A DNA stretch of 64,000 bases from Psettodes erumei. Taxonomy: Eukaryota > Chordata > Actinopteri > Pleuronectiformes > Psettodidae. A program made the position numbers and the translations under genes. The DNA is taken from the NCBI GenBank assembly GCA_016785225.1, contig JAFBJZ010000888.1, positions 2,174,501 through 2,238,500 on the forward strand. The letters run 5' to 3'. Shown here piece by piece: positions 14,131 to 26,100 of the stretch. The stretch's first letter is position 1. Each line of letters opens with the position of its first letter. Under the pieces are notes generated by a model. It saw nothing but the letters and a program-made list of their open reading frames with translations. It was not told the origin of the DNA and searched no databases.

Positions 14131-16085
14131 CACCAGGTTATTTCCCGCGTTTCCTCTGAGCAGAGCTAAATCACATCTCTGTGTAAAAAACGAAAATGAA
14201 AACCTGTTAATTAGAATGACAAGATTTAGAGCGGCAGCAGAGCTGGTGATAATTATTGCAGGAAACGTCAGCCATGACAGAATCAGAAATAAGGTCATAA
14301 TGACAAACATTGGGTTTAAATGTTGTAAAGATTAAAGAGGATTAAAAAGGTTAGGGCAACATGAGTAGCACTAGATAAAGACTGGGGCTATTAGGAGCAG
14401 CCGGAGTGGATGGGCCGGTCTTTGGAAACAGAGCCAGCTTCATTTGGCGGACGTTCAAACCTAGTTACACGAGTTCTGCAATTGCGTCCGGGCTGTGGAT
14501 ACCGTATATGTCCTCTGATCTATGTACTGGGCCTAAGGAATCACACTGAGAAGAGGCTCATGCTAGAAAAACACCTCCTTCAAGTATTTCTCATAAGCCC
14601 CTAATTCTGAGTCAGTCAGACTCGTCTAACACACTGCAAAACAATCACCACAATGTTCCCGTCCCCTCTCTGCCACCAGTAAATTGGGTATTTGCCCTTG
14701 TTGTCTTGTTCAGCACTCACTCTATTTTAAATCCTTCTGTCAACTGTCTGATTCCCACACATCACTAAATGGCTTGCAGGTGCCATTGCTCATTCCATCT
14801 TGAACCCATGAATGAGGATGAGATGTATAAGACTTAAACAAAAGCTTGAGCAAAAGTGACTCGTGCACACATTAACAAATCATTGTTTTACCTTTGTAGT
14901 TCAAGACACAAATGCAAGGTGAGTGACAAAAACTATTCAACAAACCGCCATTGGCAGACTGGCAGGTCAAAAGCATCAATGCGAAAACACAAACGTCTTA
15001 AAACCAAGGCAGCCATGAAGGGAAAATAAAAATCTCTGGAGCATATGCAAAAAAACCCACAAAAAAACAAAGTCACACTGGGGAGCAACTTAGGAACAGC
15101 TGGAAACATGGGACATGCACAGGAATGAACTGAAATGACTGAAATGCCTGAGGAAGGGAGGGAAGGGAGGGCAAGGATAGTTGAGCACAGGTGCAGCACA
15201 TGGGGGTGGAGCAGACAATCACGGAGATGGGAAAAGAATAAAGACATGAGTAAATGACAACACAAGATACAACGGGAGGTAACTACAAAATAAAACAGAA
15301 AACACCAGTTCTGCCAGAGTCCACCATCTCTCGGAGGCAGACTGTGATACTGTGAATTGTCCCCAAATAGAATAACTGTCACAATAAATACTTTGGTGAG
15401 ATAACTGCAAGAACTAATGAAATTAAGTTACACTTTTACTTCCATGTGTTTTCCACCTGCTGAAAATAATAACACTAGCAATGATTCTATTGTGTGTTTC
15501 AGAACAAAGTGTGCGATGGGAAGTGTGTATCTATGAGCCGTGTTGAAAGCATTTGTTTCTTTGTAAAAAATTTGCAAGCAGATTTTTAAGTTTGGAATCC
15601 TGCATTGTTTGAATGCATTTTTGCATTGCATGACCGACACATAATATCATTTCCCCATAGCTTTACTAATGGCCCAAAACTCTACAACAGAACCTTCAGG
15701 TGAGGCGCCCACAGCACATGAGCACACCACAAACTGCTTACTGCCAATAGAAAAACAGCTGGAAAAAGACACCTATCACACCAAAACAGCATGAGACCTG
15801 CGGCACAAAATGTTTTACTTTACAGAAAGAGAGGGTACTGTTGTTAATATGCACATCAAGCGTCAGATATTTGTCACAGACAAAAACTGCTAATCTTCTT
15901 TGCTCATTGTAATCATACTAATGCTTTGGAAACCTCAGCTCATTCAGGCTGCTGACTCACAGCTGCACCACCTCCTCTGCACCACCCTGTTCCTGTCCAA
16001 CAAAGGACACTCAGATGGATCCTGTACTGAGATGTCGCCAGCTGCGTGTACCATACATGCTCCTTTTTGTGTATGTGCATGCACT

Positions 16086-16122
<37 letters not shown>

Positions 16123-18609
16123 TCAGCCACTGCTACTCTCAGATATCAGGATCCTTCTGTCAGATATACTCAAGCCATGTGGGGTGTCAATCTGTGCAGC
16201 TGCCTGAGCTCTAATCTTTTAAGAGTTAAGAAGATATCAGACCGGTACTGCAGTCATCTGTAAGGCTCTTTAAATAAATGCCAAATGTGTCTGCAAACTC
16301 TTGCCAAGCCTCTGGAGACACATCTCTACTGTTGAGCTATTAGTGAGATTACTTCTTTTCGTCTTTACTTGTCCATAAAACCAGCACTTTGTTGCATGAA
16401 CACACAAACTAGTTCGTCAGACCACCATCTTGAAGGAAAAAAACCTCTAAATGAAATACGAATTTTAAAGGGATATGAGCCTCAAGACATTTGCTACACT
16501 TACAAAAAGAAACACGTCTGTTTATACCTGTTTCCTAACATATTATCTTAATGATTCCTTCGATGCAGCAAAAAGGCTGGAGCATGAGGAGCTTACTGCC
16601 CTGCTGCTTTCTGAAGGCCACTTGAACTAGATCAGCTGAGCAACAGACCGATACACATTTGGCCATCGGTGGGACGATCTATGTGAGGTTATTTTTAGTG
16701 CACGGACACAAATCTTTCAAGAAATGTCCAGATGTGGAATGAGAAAAAGGAGACAATTTAATCCTCTTGTTGTTAGGGTGTTTGGAGGGTACATGATAAA
16801 ATGTTATAGTATGAAATGCCATCTGTGATAACAAGGAACTAAGTCATTCACTAACAAAAGCAAAAGGATCTTTTCCTACTCAACACATCTTGACAGGGTG
16901 AGGTCGACACTGGTTTGACATTGATGATCAGATTGACCTACAAAATTATTTGACGTACATCGCAGAGCTCACTGAGAGATGGACAGAAAAAGCAAGATAA
17001 GAGATAGCCTTGTCATCTTCATTGATCTGTGCCTGTCACATTTCAGCTGGACTGGCTGATAAACAGAGTTTAAGGATTACAGCCAGAATCCCAGCAAATG
17101 ACAGATAAAACACAAATCTGATGTGTAAGAGGATATTCAAGAATATCTTTCCTGCATCTTGATATAAATCAAATTTGCAAATTACTTGCAACAGTAATTG
17201 TAAAATCCAGGAGACAAAGATATTAAATGCATGCGACTGTATGTTGATACACATGTGATTCAGCTTTATGCATGGATGTTCTCTGGGGATGATAGCTGTG
17301 ATATAAAATTACATCTATGAGGGTATAAATGCTTTCAAGAACGCTGCATATCTATGGTTTGCATTTACATTAAAGCATTCCCAAATACTTTAAAGGCCTT
17401 CTTAACATTTCTTTCTTCACCTTACCTCCACCTTTTCACTCCCTTGTTTGTGCAGAGCAGTACACCAACAAATAAGCAAATTGCACAAGGAAACAAGATG
17501 AGGCCAAAGCCTCAGAACTGCTCTATACAACTACTTTCAATGGGAAGCTAAAGCCTGGACATGAAATCACTAAATGTCACTTTAAGATGTGACCTGTTAA
17601 TTAGGATATTCATGACATCATTGTGTTGTGTTTGCATTTTGCCCAGGGTAAGTTAGTTTTATTTCTGTCCAACTCTCTGTGCTCACATATATGGTATTTT
17701 AATATAACTTAACTCCTACAGAAAGCAGCTAAGGTTTGTCCCAAAAGTCACTGGATTTGTTTTTTGAAAAAAAGTTTGCCCCCCCCTTCCTTCAATGGGG
17801 AAACTCCATTACTCAGCGGGTGTCCAGTGGTGTGACCTCATCACTCAGTCACGTGCCATTCAGCCAACCAGTGGTGTAACTTCAGCACCCAGTTAGTCAG
17901 TCAGTCAGTCAGTGACTGGTCCTGCTGTTGCAGTCCAGCCAAAAAACCACAGTGATATACAGTGTGCTGGCAGTGCCGCACACTGTTTTCAGCAACCAAA
18001 TGCTAACAAGATCCCAGGCAAAGGCCTGTGTGTTTAGTAGTAACAACAGCACTTTTAACCTTTTCAATTATGCATTCACCAGCTCTGGAGCAGCATGGGA
18101 GAGACTGCCTCCAGTCAGGAAGTAGCTAAGTATCAGGTTTAGGGCTTTGTGGCTCCCCTTTGGTTTGACACTGATGCTCATCAGCCCAGCGCGATGGGTG
18201 AAGAGGTCCTGCTGTAACTAGGTAATAGGTTTGGTTTGTTTAGCTCAATCTAGTGGATGCCTTCAAGCATGTGTGTGACTGTGTGTAAATAACACACACT
18301 GGTGGAATGGATGGGGGAGGCAACCATCACCATCATGGTACTTGGTGCATGGCCTCGTTGTGCATGCAGAGGATGGACACAGGGTCACGGTAGATAGACA
18401 CATTGATAAAAAGAGAGGTGGATAGATAGGTAGATAGATAGATAGATCTATAGATGGATCGATATATGTCTCTACTCACATTCCAGGTGCTTTTTCTTTG
18501 GAGCTGTTTGTTCATGTGTGGTGGCTTTACACACAGCTCGGGACACCTCGGATCCCGTCAGGCTGTACTGCGCCGCGGCGATGCGGTCCGTCAGTGTCTG
18601 ACCCGACAT
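297..18609 (-). CDS. snap91: snap91 (AP180) clathrin coat assembly protein, N-terminal ANTH part; gene continues off the left edge
   Basis: AP180 binds PI(4,5)P2 through its ANTH domain and clathrin/AP2 through its C-terminal tail, at presynaptic endocytic sites. Six coding exons are visible in transcription order: 18480-18609, 4428-4570, 2178-2253, 1474-1576, 743-836, 297-408. All phases join and all introns are GT-AG. The 219 residues begin MSGQTLTDRIAAAQYSLTGS and include VVVFKALITTHHLMVHGNE, YDMSTFIRRYSRYLNEKAFA and ELNNGVINACFLLLFKDLIK. The lipid-binding basic residues K28, K38, K39, K40 and H41 are kept. The start at 18609 matches the family N-terminus and has A at -3. The next exon, expected to begin with the rest of a Glu codon, lies beyond position 1, as do the end of ANTH and the clathrin-binding tail. 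PICALM is the main alternative. SNAP91 is preferred from AEGVMRTMSVEKLLKGMPTL and from its position next to dop1a. Intron 1 is 13.9 kb, intron 2 is 2.2 kb. Confidence 0.93.
2320..2480 (+). repeat. dispersed teleost repeat, copy 1
   Basis: Contains GTTTCCAGTCTTTGTGCTAA, followed by a TAAGCTAGGCTAAG block and TCTCAGCAAGAAAGACAGTA leading to a short T-rich end. I recognise this as a very common short interspersed sequence in percomorph genomes, recalled from memory and of uncertain class. It lies in snap91 intron 2. The end points are approximate. Confidence 0.45.
2868..2889. repeat. (CA)n microsatellite
   Basis: Perfect CA dinucleotide run of about 11 units in snap91 intron 2. Confidence 0.95.
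7989..8019. repeat. (GT)n followed by poly-G
   Basis: About nine GT units run straight into a poly-G tract of about 13 bases. It lies in snap91 intron 1. Such compound tracts are prone to length error. Confidence 0.9.
8470..8790 (-). mobile_element. Penelope-like element relic (GIY-YIG endonuclease fragment plus 3' end)
   Basis: Read on the minus strand from 8780, the sequence translates as VYAVQCGETCTDLYIGETKQ. This is the start of the GIY-YIG endonuclease domain of Penelope-like retroelements (family form YAVQC..C.DLYIGETKQPL). The frame then decays, and most of the domain is missing. After about 200 bases comes the piece usually found at the end of this element in fish, with CTGAAGAAACTTGGATGAGA at about 8490-8510. 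The copy is short, internally deleted and inactive. Family assignment rests on remembered motif similarity. Confidence 0.65.
12661..12870 (+). mobile_element. LINE (L2/Rex1-like) reverse-transcriptase relic
   Basis: Frame-by-frame translation gives WFMPCLLNKFSF, then SSLSGTYW, then GMPQGSLLGPILLSLYIL from 12737. After a frame change comes LPLSHFVSGHGNAF, and after another YADATQLYN near 12837. This is the palm region of non-LTR retrotransposon reverse transcriptases: WF..YL..RSF, GVPQGSVLGP and YADDTQLY. The catalytic YADD box reads YADA here. With the frameshifts this makes it a dead 5'-truncated fragment in the sense orientation, opposite to snap91. No untranslated regions, tail or target-site duplication were recognised. 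Confidence 0.75.
13600..13760 (-). repeat. dispersed teleost repeat, copy 2, inverted relative to copy 1
   Basis: The plus strand reads GATACCACTCTCATATCTGT, then ATATAAAGCTAAAACCAGGA and AATTAGCTTAGCTTAATGTC. This is the reverse of the element at 2320-2480, diverged. It lies inside snap91 intron 1. The limits are approximate and the class is unknown. Confidence 0.45.
14089..14134. repeat. (CA)n microsatellite with one CG interruption
   Basis: About 22 CA units with one CACGCA interruption near 14123, in snap91 intron 1. Confidence 0.95.
16088..16119. repeat. (CA)n microsatellite
   Basis: About 16 CA units in snap91 intron 1. Confidence 0.95.
18411..18446. repeat. GATA tetranucleotide repeat
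   Basis: Imperfect GATA/GGTA repeat ending about 28 bases from the snap91 exon 1 donor at 18479, inside the 5' end of intron 1. Confidence 0.85.
18480..18609 (-). CDS. snap91: snap91 coding exon 1 (start codon and PIP2-binding lysine cluster)
   Basis: This exon encodes residues 1-43 plus one base of Tyr44 and ends at a GTGAGT donor (18474-18479). It carries the ANTH phosphoinositide site: K28 in CKATTHE, and K38-K39-K40-H41. Residues 33-37 read EQTAP where I recall EVMGP or EVMAP in mammalian SNAP91 and PICALM, so two positions beside the lysine cluster differ. A GATA tetranucleotide repeat begins about 30 bases into the intron. The start is fixed by similarity and by the next upstream sequence being GC-rich leader without an in-frame family match. 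Confidence 0.93.
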
Positions 18610-19400
18610 CTTCTCTCCGTGGAGTCCAACCTCGACTATCAGGCGTCCAATATGGTCCTACCCCCCCCACAACGACCCGCCTCAGTAATCCCAGCACAGA
18701 CGCGCCCCACCAGAAAAGCAACTGTGGTACACTTTGTGTTGCTCTGCAAATGCTTAGAGTTGCATAACAACACTGAAATGGACTGATTCTCACTCAGCTG
18801 TGTTGGAGCCGCACACGTTTCTGGATCATGAGCGGACTTTCTTCCCTGATGGCTAGTATCCTCCGAATAGTCTACAGGCTAAACAAGCAAAAATACATCC
18901 AACCGCAAGATCCCATTCTAGGTTTTCCCCCCTTTTCTTTTCGATCAATTTCTTATTGTTCGCGTATATTTCCAGCCTCCCAGTACTCTCCGGATGATGC
19001 TCGCTGCTGCCTCCCCCCTCCCTGTCTTCCTTACTCCGGTCTTCGGGATAATCCTCTCCACAGTCCCTGTGTATCAGCGGGGCGTGCAGGGGAACATCAG
19101 GCCCTGGCTGTCATCGTCACCTCCCCCCGACCATCCAGTGTTTGTCCTCCCCCCCCTCCCCCGCTGGACGCTCTCTCTCTGCTGCGGCCCACCGTCAGCC
19201 TGCGAGCCCCGGCGATGCGCGTTTCCAACCGGCTCGTCGTTATGGCGGTGTTTATCCGAGTCTTTACGTCCCCTGGTTTGGTTAATTATTAATTTATTTA
19301 TATTTCTCACAGGGCCCCGCCCCCTCCCCCGAGTCAGGTGACGCGGTACTACCAACCCCGCCGCCGCCTCTTTCATCGCGAGAGCTGTGAGGAGACGAGA
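18610..19400 (-). promoter_or_regulatory. snap91 5' leader and CpG-rich promoter region
   Basis: This stretch lies directly upstream of the snap91 start. From about 18540 to 19380 the DNA is clearly richer in G+C and CpG than the surrounding introns, as expected for a vertebrate CpG-island promoter. A GC box (GGGGCGGGGCC read on the minus strand) sits at about 19314-19325. No TATA box is obvious. The transcription start is not fixed. Open reading frames here on both strands (for example 18828-19292 and 19074-19451) are the usual by-product of GC-rich DNA. Confidence 0.5.
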
Positions 19401-19805
19401 AGCCAATGGAGGTTGCGTGTGATAGGTGAACGTAATTAGATATACGTACATGCCGTATATCTATGAGACGTGAAGGGTTAATAAGGCTGCCCCACAGCCA
19501 AGCTTGATGCCTGTCATGATGCTACCACGCCATGAACCATGAAGGTCATATGAAACGCGCCGCTTCACTTGACATCATTTTCTTTTGATCAAGTTGGCAC
19601 AACAAGGTACCAGGAAGTGCCTCAGCCTTTGTCCCTGTCCATGGTGCTGATATGACCTGTTCTGTTCTGGTGGTTCTATGGTATGAGTGTCATTACTGGT
19701 TTGGTGTTCATGTATGACACAAAACGCTGACTTTGTCAATCACAATTAAAAAAAAATACAATAATATGATATATAGGCTGTAAATGTCATGATGAGAGTG
19801 ACACG
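19401..19805. other. intergenic spacer between dop1a 3' end and snap91 promoter, no gene seen
   Basis: Short AT-rich spacer of a few hundred bases after the GC-rich snap91 promoter. No exon, RNA gene or repeat was recognised. With dop1a ending near 19810 and snap91 starting its leader near 18700-19300, the two genes are packed tail to head with roughly 1 kb or less between them. Confidence 0.6.
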
Positions 19806-19825
19806 TAACCCTCTCATTAGAAACC

Positions 19826-19831
19826 TTTATT
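19826..19831 (-). terminator. dop1a polyadenylation signal candidate
   Basis: AATAAA on the minus strand, 289 bases after the dop1a stop codon at 20120-20122. This gives a 3' untranslated region of roughly 310 bases with cleavage near 19805-19815. It was chosen because it is the first canonical hexamer I found downstream of the stop. Confidence 0.5.
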
Positions 19832-20119
19832 TAATAAGTCACATCAATATGGAATGGCACAGCATCTTCACTTTGTCCCAAAGAAGTCACATGAAATGTT
19901 AAAAGTCAGTCATCAAAGCTGCTCCATATATACAAATAATTAAAATTAAATACAATAGCTTCTGAAAAGAAAATAATCATTATAAATACAAAAAAATGTA
20001 CAAACTTTTTTTTTTTATCCCCAGTGGCTTTCCCTTGTTCTTTAATGTACAGATTGAGGTTTTTCACTAGTGTTGATCAGTTATGTGTTAATTCACATGT
20101 TTCTCCCCTTGCCGCCTTC

Positions 20120-23100
20120 TCACGTCTTGATAAGTCCCTCGAGAAAGTCTTTTTCCACCATCTCCTCGATGTTCTGCCGAGCTCGACTCCAAAAGACTTT
20201 CTGGCTCTCCAGTTTGTGGCCCTCCTTGTGGCCGGGGAAGGAGGAGTCTGCGGGGTTGTGGGCATAGGCAGGACCTGAGCGGCAGCTGGCCTTGCTGTTG
20301 AAAACATGGCTGAGCAGGTTGAAGAAGGGTAGCAGCTGCTCCATGCTGCGGATCACATAAAGGGTCAGCATTAGGTGACCTGGCTCCCAGGACAGGGTTC
20401 TGGTGGAGCAGTCCTCCTCTGGGTTTTTCTAAAGCAGGGGGAAATGGATAACACATTACTTAAGTGGAAGAATCAATGCGCCATTCTGCAGGTGGAAGGA
20501 ACTGCAGCATGAATGACATGGGCTCCAACATAAAAAAAACGGTGAAGTCCATTAATGAACGTTTATTTGAATATACTCTTTGTAAGAGGCAGTCATTTCT
20601 CTCCATCACCTAACAAGCTTGCATTGACAGAGGAAGGATGAGATATTGTACCTTGGCTCGTTTCCTCAGCAGCTTGGCCAGTCGGACCACATAGGGCTTG
20701 AACTCTCTCTGATGAGTCCCCTGACGTCTCACTTCCAATCCTGAATCGTCTGACGCCTCTGGGATGAAAGCCCAGCGGTACCTACAACCAGGCAGAACTA
20801 ATTCAGAAATAAGTCTATTTGGATCTATTTAACGAGCCAAGCATTTAAGGAGCGAAATCCAAGTGTCTGATTCACATGCAATTCAGCTACACACCACATA
20901 CTGAAATTGGGCTTTCTTCCATTTAAAATTGTCATTACAAATTATCCCTGCTGTATCCATTTCAAATGAAGACGGGCACACATACAGGATTTCCACTTTT
21001 AACAACTGATGTATCATTGATTCTCTGTCCGAGCCCTATCACATGCAAAGCCTGATGGTTTCTCATACTGACATCTGGAACTGAGGCAGGCTCTCAGGAG
21101 GCAGAGCCAAGGCCAGATCCAGGAGCTTGCAGGCTGACAGGTAGAGGTTGAGCCAGCGCTGGCTGTTGTAGGAGGTGGAGAAGCCGTTTCCTCCGGAATA
21201 TGTGGTCTCCAACCCAGCCACAGATGGTCCTGATGTCCTAAAGATGGACAGGAGGGGATAAATCATTAAATGAACATGGGAAGAAGTCATTTTTATATTT
21301 ATATGCTACTGTAATTCAGTTTGCAGAATCAACAAGTACCTTGATATGTCTTCATCTGCTGTTAGCTCCTGCTCCATCAGTAGAAACACCTGAACCTACG
21401 GGGGAAAAGGTGCAGAAGTGTATGAATGAGTGAGTGTGACACCTGAGGAGGCCAATACGTGTAGAAGCTTGGAAGACGGAAAACACATGATAGTGCGGTC
21501 AGTGACATGCAGTGCTCACCAGTTCGGTGATCATGGTGGGCCACAGGGAGGTGAGGTGTTGGGGTGACATGCGCAGCAGCAGCACTCTGAAGAACAGGAA
21601 GACCTGAGCATGGAGGATGGGCACCTGAGGCAGGCGCAGGCTCTCCACCAGGCGCTCTGAACACAAAGACACGCACACACAAGCAAACGGCGAAGCAACC
21701 GCTCGATGAACGTGGTAAGAGGTGAACACCGAAAAGCTTCATGGGTCAGCATGGATCTGCGATACAGGGTCTTCAGGTGCTAGATAAAACAATCTGTAGC
21801 TGTCGCACTGGAGATGTTCAGAACACCTGAATGTTTGCTTTAGCTGACGTAGCCACAATCCATTAGGCCACACTTTAATGCTGTTTGTCTCCCTATAGAA
21901 AAAGTGTGGCCTCCTGCTCCATGTCTGTCTACTGTGTTTACCTTGTATGTCTGGTAGGTATTTCTGGTACTGGTCCACTTCGCTGCTGTAGATGGTGAAG
22001 GCCAGGCGTTTGAGCAGCATGGCCCGCTGTTCCAGCTCAGCGTCTCTGTTGGTGAACAGACTCAGAGAGCTGCTCTGGGCCACAGCTACCCGGGCTGGAG
22101 AGGGAAACGCACACAGACTTTATTAGTTTATGTGCAGGTCTTTAACCTTTTAATGGGCTGGAAATATGTAACATTAGCATATTTCTGCAGCTAAATGAGC
22201 AGCAGATGTAATTGGAGTGGAAACGCACGTGCTTGTTTTGACCAAAACCCTCATCTCAGGTCTGCCTGAGATGAGACATGAGAAGGTCAAAACGCTCTGC
22301 AAGTGTCGGTTAGGAAATCATGATCTGGTAAATGGCTCGTAACCAAATCCACGGGGACGAGTTTAAACTGATTCGTAAATTAAACTCCACGAGCTCGGCT
22401 GAAGAATCGCGAGGCTTACTCATGAGATCTCTGAATGTGGTCTTGTCATGAGTCATCAGGTGGTCAATGATGGCTCTCCAGCTGAAAAATGACAGAAATG
22501 ACATTAGTCTAATATTCTACGGACGCGCTGAGAAAGCAGCAGACCCTTATATCTGACATTAACAGGTGTCAATACAAAGTTATGTTGAAAACGTATGTGA
22601 AGAGATTTGACACTTTGACATTAAAGTGCATCTCTGCTGTCCTGAATTCTTTTCAGCCAAGGGAAGACTGCTCAAGACAGTTCATGAACATACTGTACAT
22701 TTATACAATATGCCCCTTAAAACTGACAGGAAAACACACAGTCTTGCCACGCACATGGAACACATTCTGAAGAAATATATGAATAGACACGTTTTGTAGG
22801 ATGTTTTCTAGTTGGTTTTGTGGGTGAAACTGTAGATCTACGTGTGTACGGATGTGGTGATAAGTCAACTCAGAAAACATTATATAAATAAAATGTAAAT
22901 ACTGTCTTAGTACTGAAGATCCTCAGGGTTTTTTCCCCACCGTGGGGTCATTCTGAAACTCAAGCTGTTTGAAGGGATCATAATATTTTTCAAGTTGAAA
23001 AAATATAGCCCGATTACTATGAAGAAGAAATGTTAGCAGTGACAATCACTAAATGTCCATTTCGGGGTGATCTACCTCGTCAAAATTGTGGTTTTTTTTA

Positions 23101-26100
23101 ACCCATTTGGTCGTACATCCTGAGCAAATGGGTTTCTCTTGTTCTTCCATCTCAGTGTAATCAATTTGGCTACGAGTGAACAGGAGCTGTAAAGGAGGTC
23201 ACCCGGACACGGTCCAGTTCCCCCTCCTACTCACTGACTGACGCAGGAGGAGTCCATCTGGAAGAAGGTGTGGTCCATGAAGAGGTCGAAGGCCTCCTTC
23301 TTCCACGCACGGCGAGTGTACTGGTACCCGCTTAGGCTGCTTAACAGTTGGATGCAGGCCCGGTAGCTGGGGGCGTTGTGAGCACTGCCGGGAGAAACAG
23401 GAAGCGTTACGCTTTTTCACGTCTCATGCGTGTGATCACACACTGCCCATCTACCTCTTTAGTAACATGAAAAAGATTATTTACTAAGCGAAAAGATAAA
23501 AAGCGGAATTTGTAAGTTTAGGTTATGCCAAACACATGATCAGCCTCCAAACAAACATACATAAAGAGTCCGAGGACGTCTCGGTGATAGCAAAGCTTGT
23601 CCGCACCTGTGGTTGCGGAGGTAGGGCACGACATAGTGCATGATATTAACCAGCAGTGGGATCACCCTCTCCTTCTCGTCGCTGTAGAACACCATGTCCA
23701 ACAGATGAGCCAGCACCTAAAAAATACATTCAACGTTCCTAATGTCAGTCGTCTTTCATGTGCTCTCAGTAAGCACGGCAGCACGGCCTGGTGTCCTGAC
23801 AAAATCATCTAAGGAAGAAGGTGTTAATCTCTAAATATTCAGCTACTTTCATTGCTTGGCTGAATAATTACACACAGGCAGCGTATCACTGCACCAACCA
23901 AATGTATGACAAAGAGCACTGCAACGTGTATTGATGCACTGCCACAAATGAACCCATCAATAAATAAAGCTGCCACGGGCGGTACAGCACAGGCGAAAAT
24001 CTGCACAATTCACTCTACTGAGCTCAAACAGCCAGGATGGAAGACCGTGATGAGTGGTTTCAATTGTCCAGCTCAGCTTATTCACAGCACAGAACAATAA
24101 ACGCAAAAGATTGATTTACTGGTTTGCTAACAATGATTTACTTTAGAGGTGGGGAGGCGGTCGTTAATCAGCTGTAAGGAGCCCCGGTGGAGTGTACTGT
24201 GCGTAGTTAGCGTACTGTAGGGCTGTCCCTGGAGCAGCCGGCTTAAACATGCTGGTAAACGTGAGTGAGAGCATCTTGAGACATAATCAAGATGAACCTC
24301 GGAGACAACTGGCAGAGCCGCTGACTGATGGCCTGATAAACTCGAGTAGAGCAAGGAGGGTTGAGCGGAATCCCGAGTGTTTTACCTCAGCCAGCAGCGT
24401 GAGGGCGTGAACGCTGTACACTGACGGAGTGAAGCTGGAGGCCTCCATCACTGTGAGCATTAAATCTACAAGACACACAAGGCAAACGTGAGCAGCACCT
24501 CCCTCCCAGAAGAATATTAATACTGCCGTGCTGAGGCGTGCAGACTGCCTGCAAAATATTCACATTCCACACGTGTGTTATTGTGCATGTGAACAGACGC
24601 ATCTCTTGTCCCCTCACACAGAGTTAATTTCTAAGATTTAGCTGGATTTCATCAATCCATAATATTAAAATTACATTTCTGGTACAATCACAAGAAAATG
24701 GCCTCTCCCTTGTCAAAATACAGACAGCACAAACACAAAAACTAACTGACTTCACAATCAGCTGAACAACAACAGTGAAATAATCTCCTGTTGAAATAAT
24801 AGCCTGCTGATGTAAGCTTCCTCGGGGTATCAGCAACATTCATTTCTGTGCACATGTTTATGTTTATGAGCTCCCCTAGGTTATAAAAGGTACATTTAAC
24901 CTTGAATTTCATGCTCGTGCTTCATCTGATTACACTTGGAAAGGAGTTAAGAATAAGACACATATTTAAGCTGTTTTCCTCACATTTCCATCAGGCACAG
25001 TGCTGGACATTTTTGCTTAGTTTTAGTAAGATTAATGTGAAATTAGCCGATATATACTGCAGCAATTTCCAGTGATACACACACCTTGTTCATGGGCACT
25101 TTCTCCGATACAACATTTCATGTGAATGTAACCGACACACCTTCTACGTCAGCTTCCAGGTTGGCTCCATCCACCACTATCTGAGGAGACGCCTTCACCT
25201 CCAGGTTTCTCCTCAGCCACGTGGTTTGCTCTAAGGAGGAGCCTGCGATCGTCCCGATGGCCTCCACAACTTTATGGGTCACGTCCTGAACACAGAAATA
25301 ATATTCAGTTCCATTAGCGCAGAGTCATGTCCAGTCAGGTAATCTTACCTCTATAATCCTGTGTGACAGTACAGCAGGAAACTAAAGCAAAGCTTCAGCT
25401 TGTCATCAAGATGACATAACAACTACACAATGATGTGGTGGACAAAGGAATATAATCTTATTACAAGACACAAAGCAAACTATTAGGAATTAAAGTGACA
25501 AGTCAAAGTAATTACCTGCAGCTCCCGCTGATCCTTCTTGCTCTCCAGATTCGGGTTCTTCAAAATGAATTCATTCAGAACTCTGGAGAAAACAAAAGAC
25601 GACTGAAGTTCTGTGTTCAGTAAGCTAAAACCTATAAGATGTAGTCTCTGCACACTGATTTATTTAAATCCATAATGTGATATAACTGACAACTAACATT
25701 CACAGAAGGACAAATTTCATGTTTAATTGTAAAGCTGATTCCCCAGGGGTTTCCAAAATAAAGGGACGGCAACTGAAGGGAGACATGGAGGAGACACCAA
25801 CCCCAAAATGAGAAACTGTCCAGGGGCCGGCAGCCCCAGCTGCACAGAGTCCTTCAGCAGTGCCAGCAGAGAAGGCCAGCTGTCAACTAAACTGGACACG
25901 GGGATCCTGGGACAAAAACAGTGAGGGGTGCAAATTAAAGCAATAATAGTCTTCAAATGATCCATCTCGTATGTGCTGATGTTTGAGGAGCGGACTCACC
26001 TCTGGACGTAGGCGTAGAAGAACTGCAGCATGCAGACCTCCAGAGAGAGATGCTTCTGTAGGTATAGTGAGGACATACAATGAATAAGCACCACCGAGAT

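Larger units (their letters stand above)
4571..18479 (-). other. snap91 intron 1 (13.9 kb), non-coding
   Basis: Long first intron between the start-codon exon and the exon beginning with LIQATQETNV. I found no gene in it. Visible contents are a Penelope-like relic near 8480-8780, a LINE reverse-transcriptase relic at 12661-12870, an inverted copy of a common fish repeat near 13600-13760, CA repeats at 14089-14134 and 16088-16119, a GT plus poly-G tract at 7989-8019, a TA-rich tract at 12610-12640, short AGTC repeats near 17893-17914 and a GATA repeat near 18411-18446. The rest looks like unique AT-rich intron. Confidence 0.85.

Noticed and set aside
14930..15385. Possible old LTR-type or other dispersed element on the minus strand
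   Set aside because: The text resembles T-rich, C-rich repeats of fish genomes, but I could not see ends, duplications or coding remnants.
297..18609. Assignment of the ANTH gene to picalm
   Set aside because: Residues such as AEGVMRTMSVEKLLKGMPTL and the dop1a/ube3d neighbourhood fit SNAP91 better.
18828..19341. 154-codon and 115-codon plus-strand frames upstream of snap91
   Set aside because: GC-rich promoter DNA gives long chance frames; the translations show no domain.
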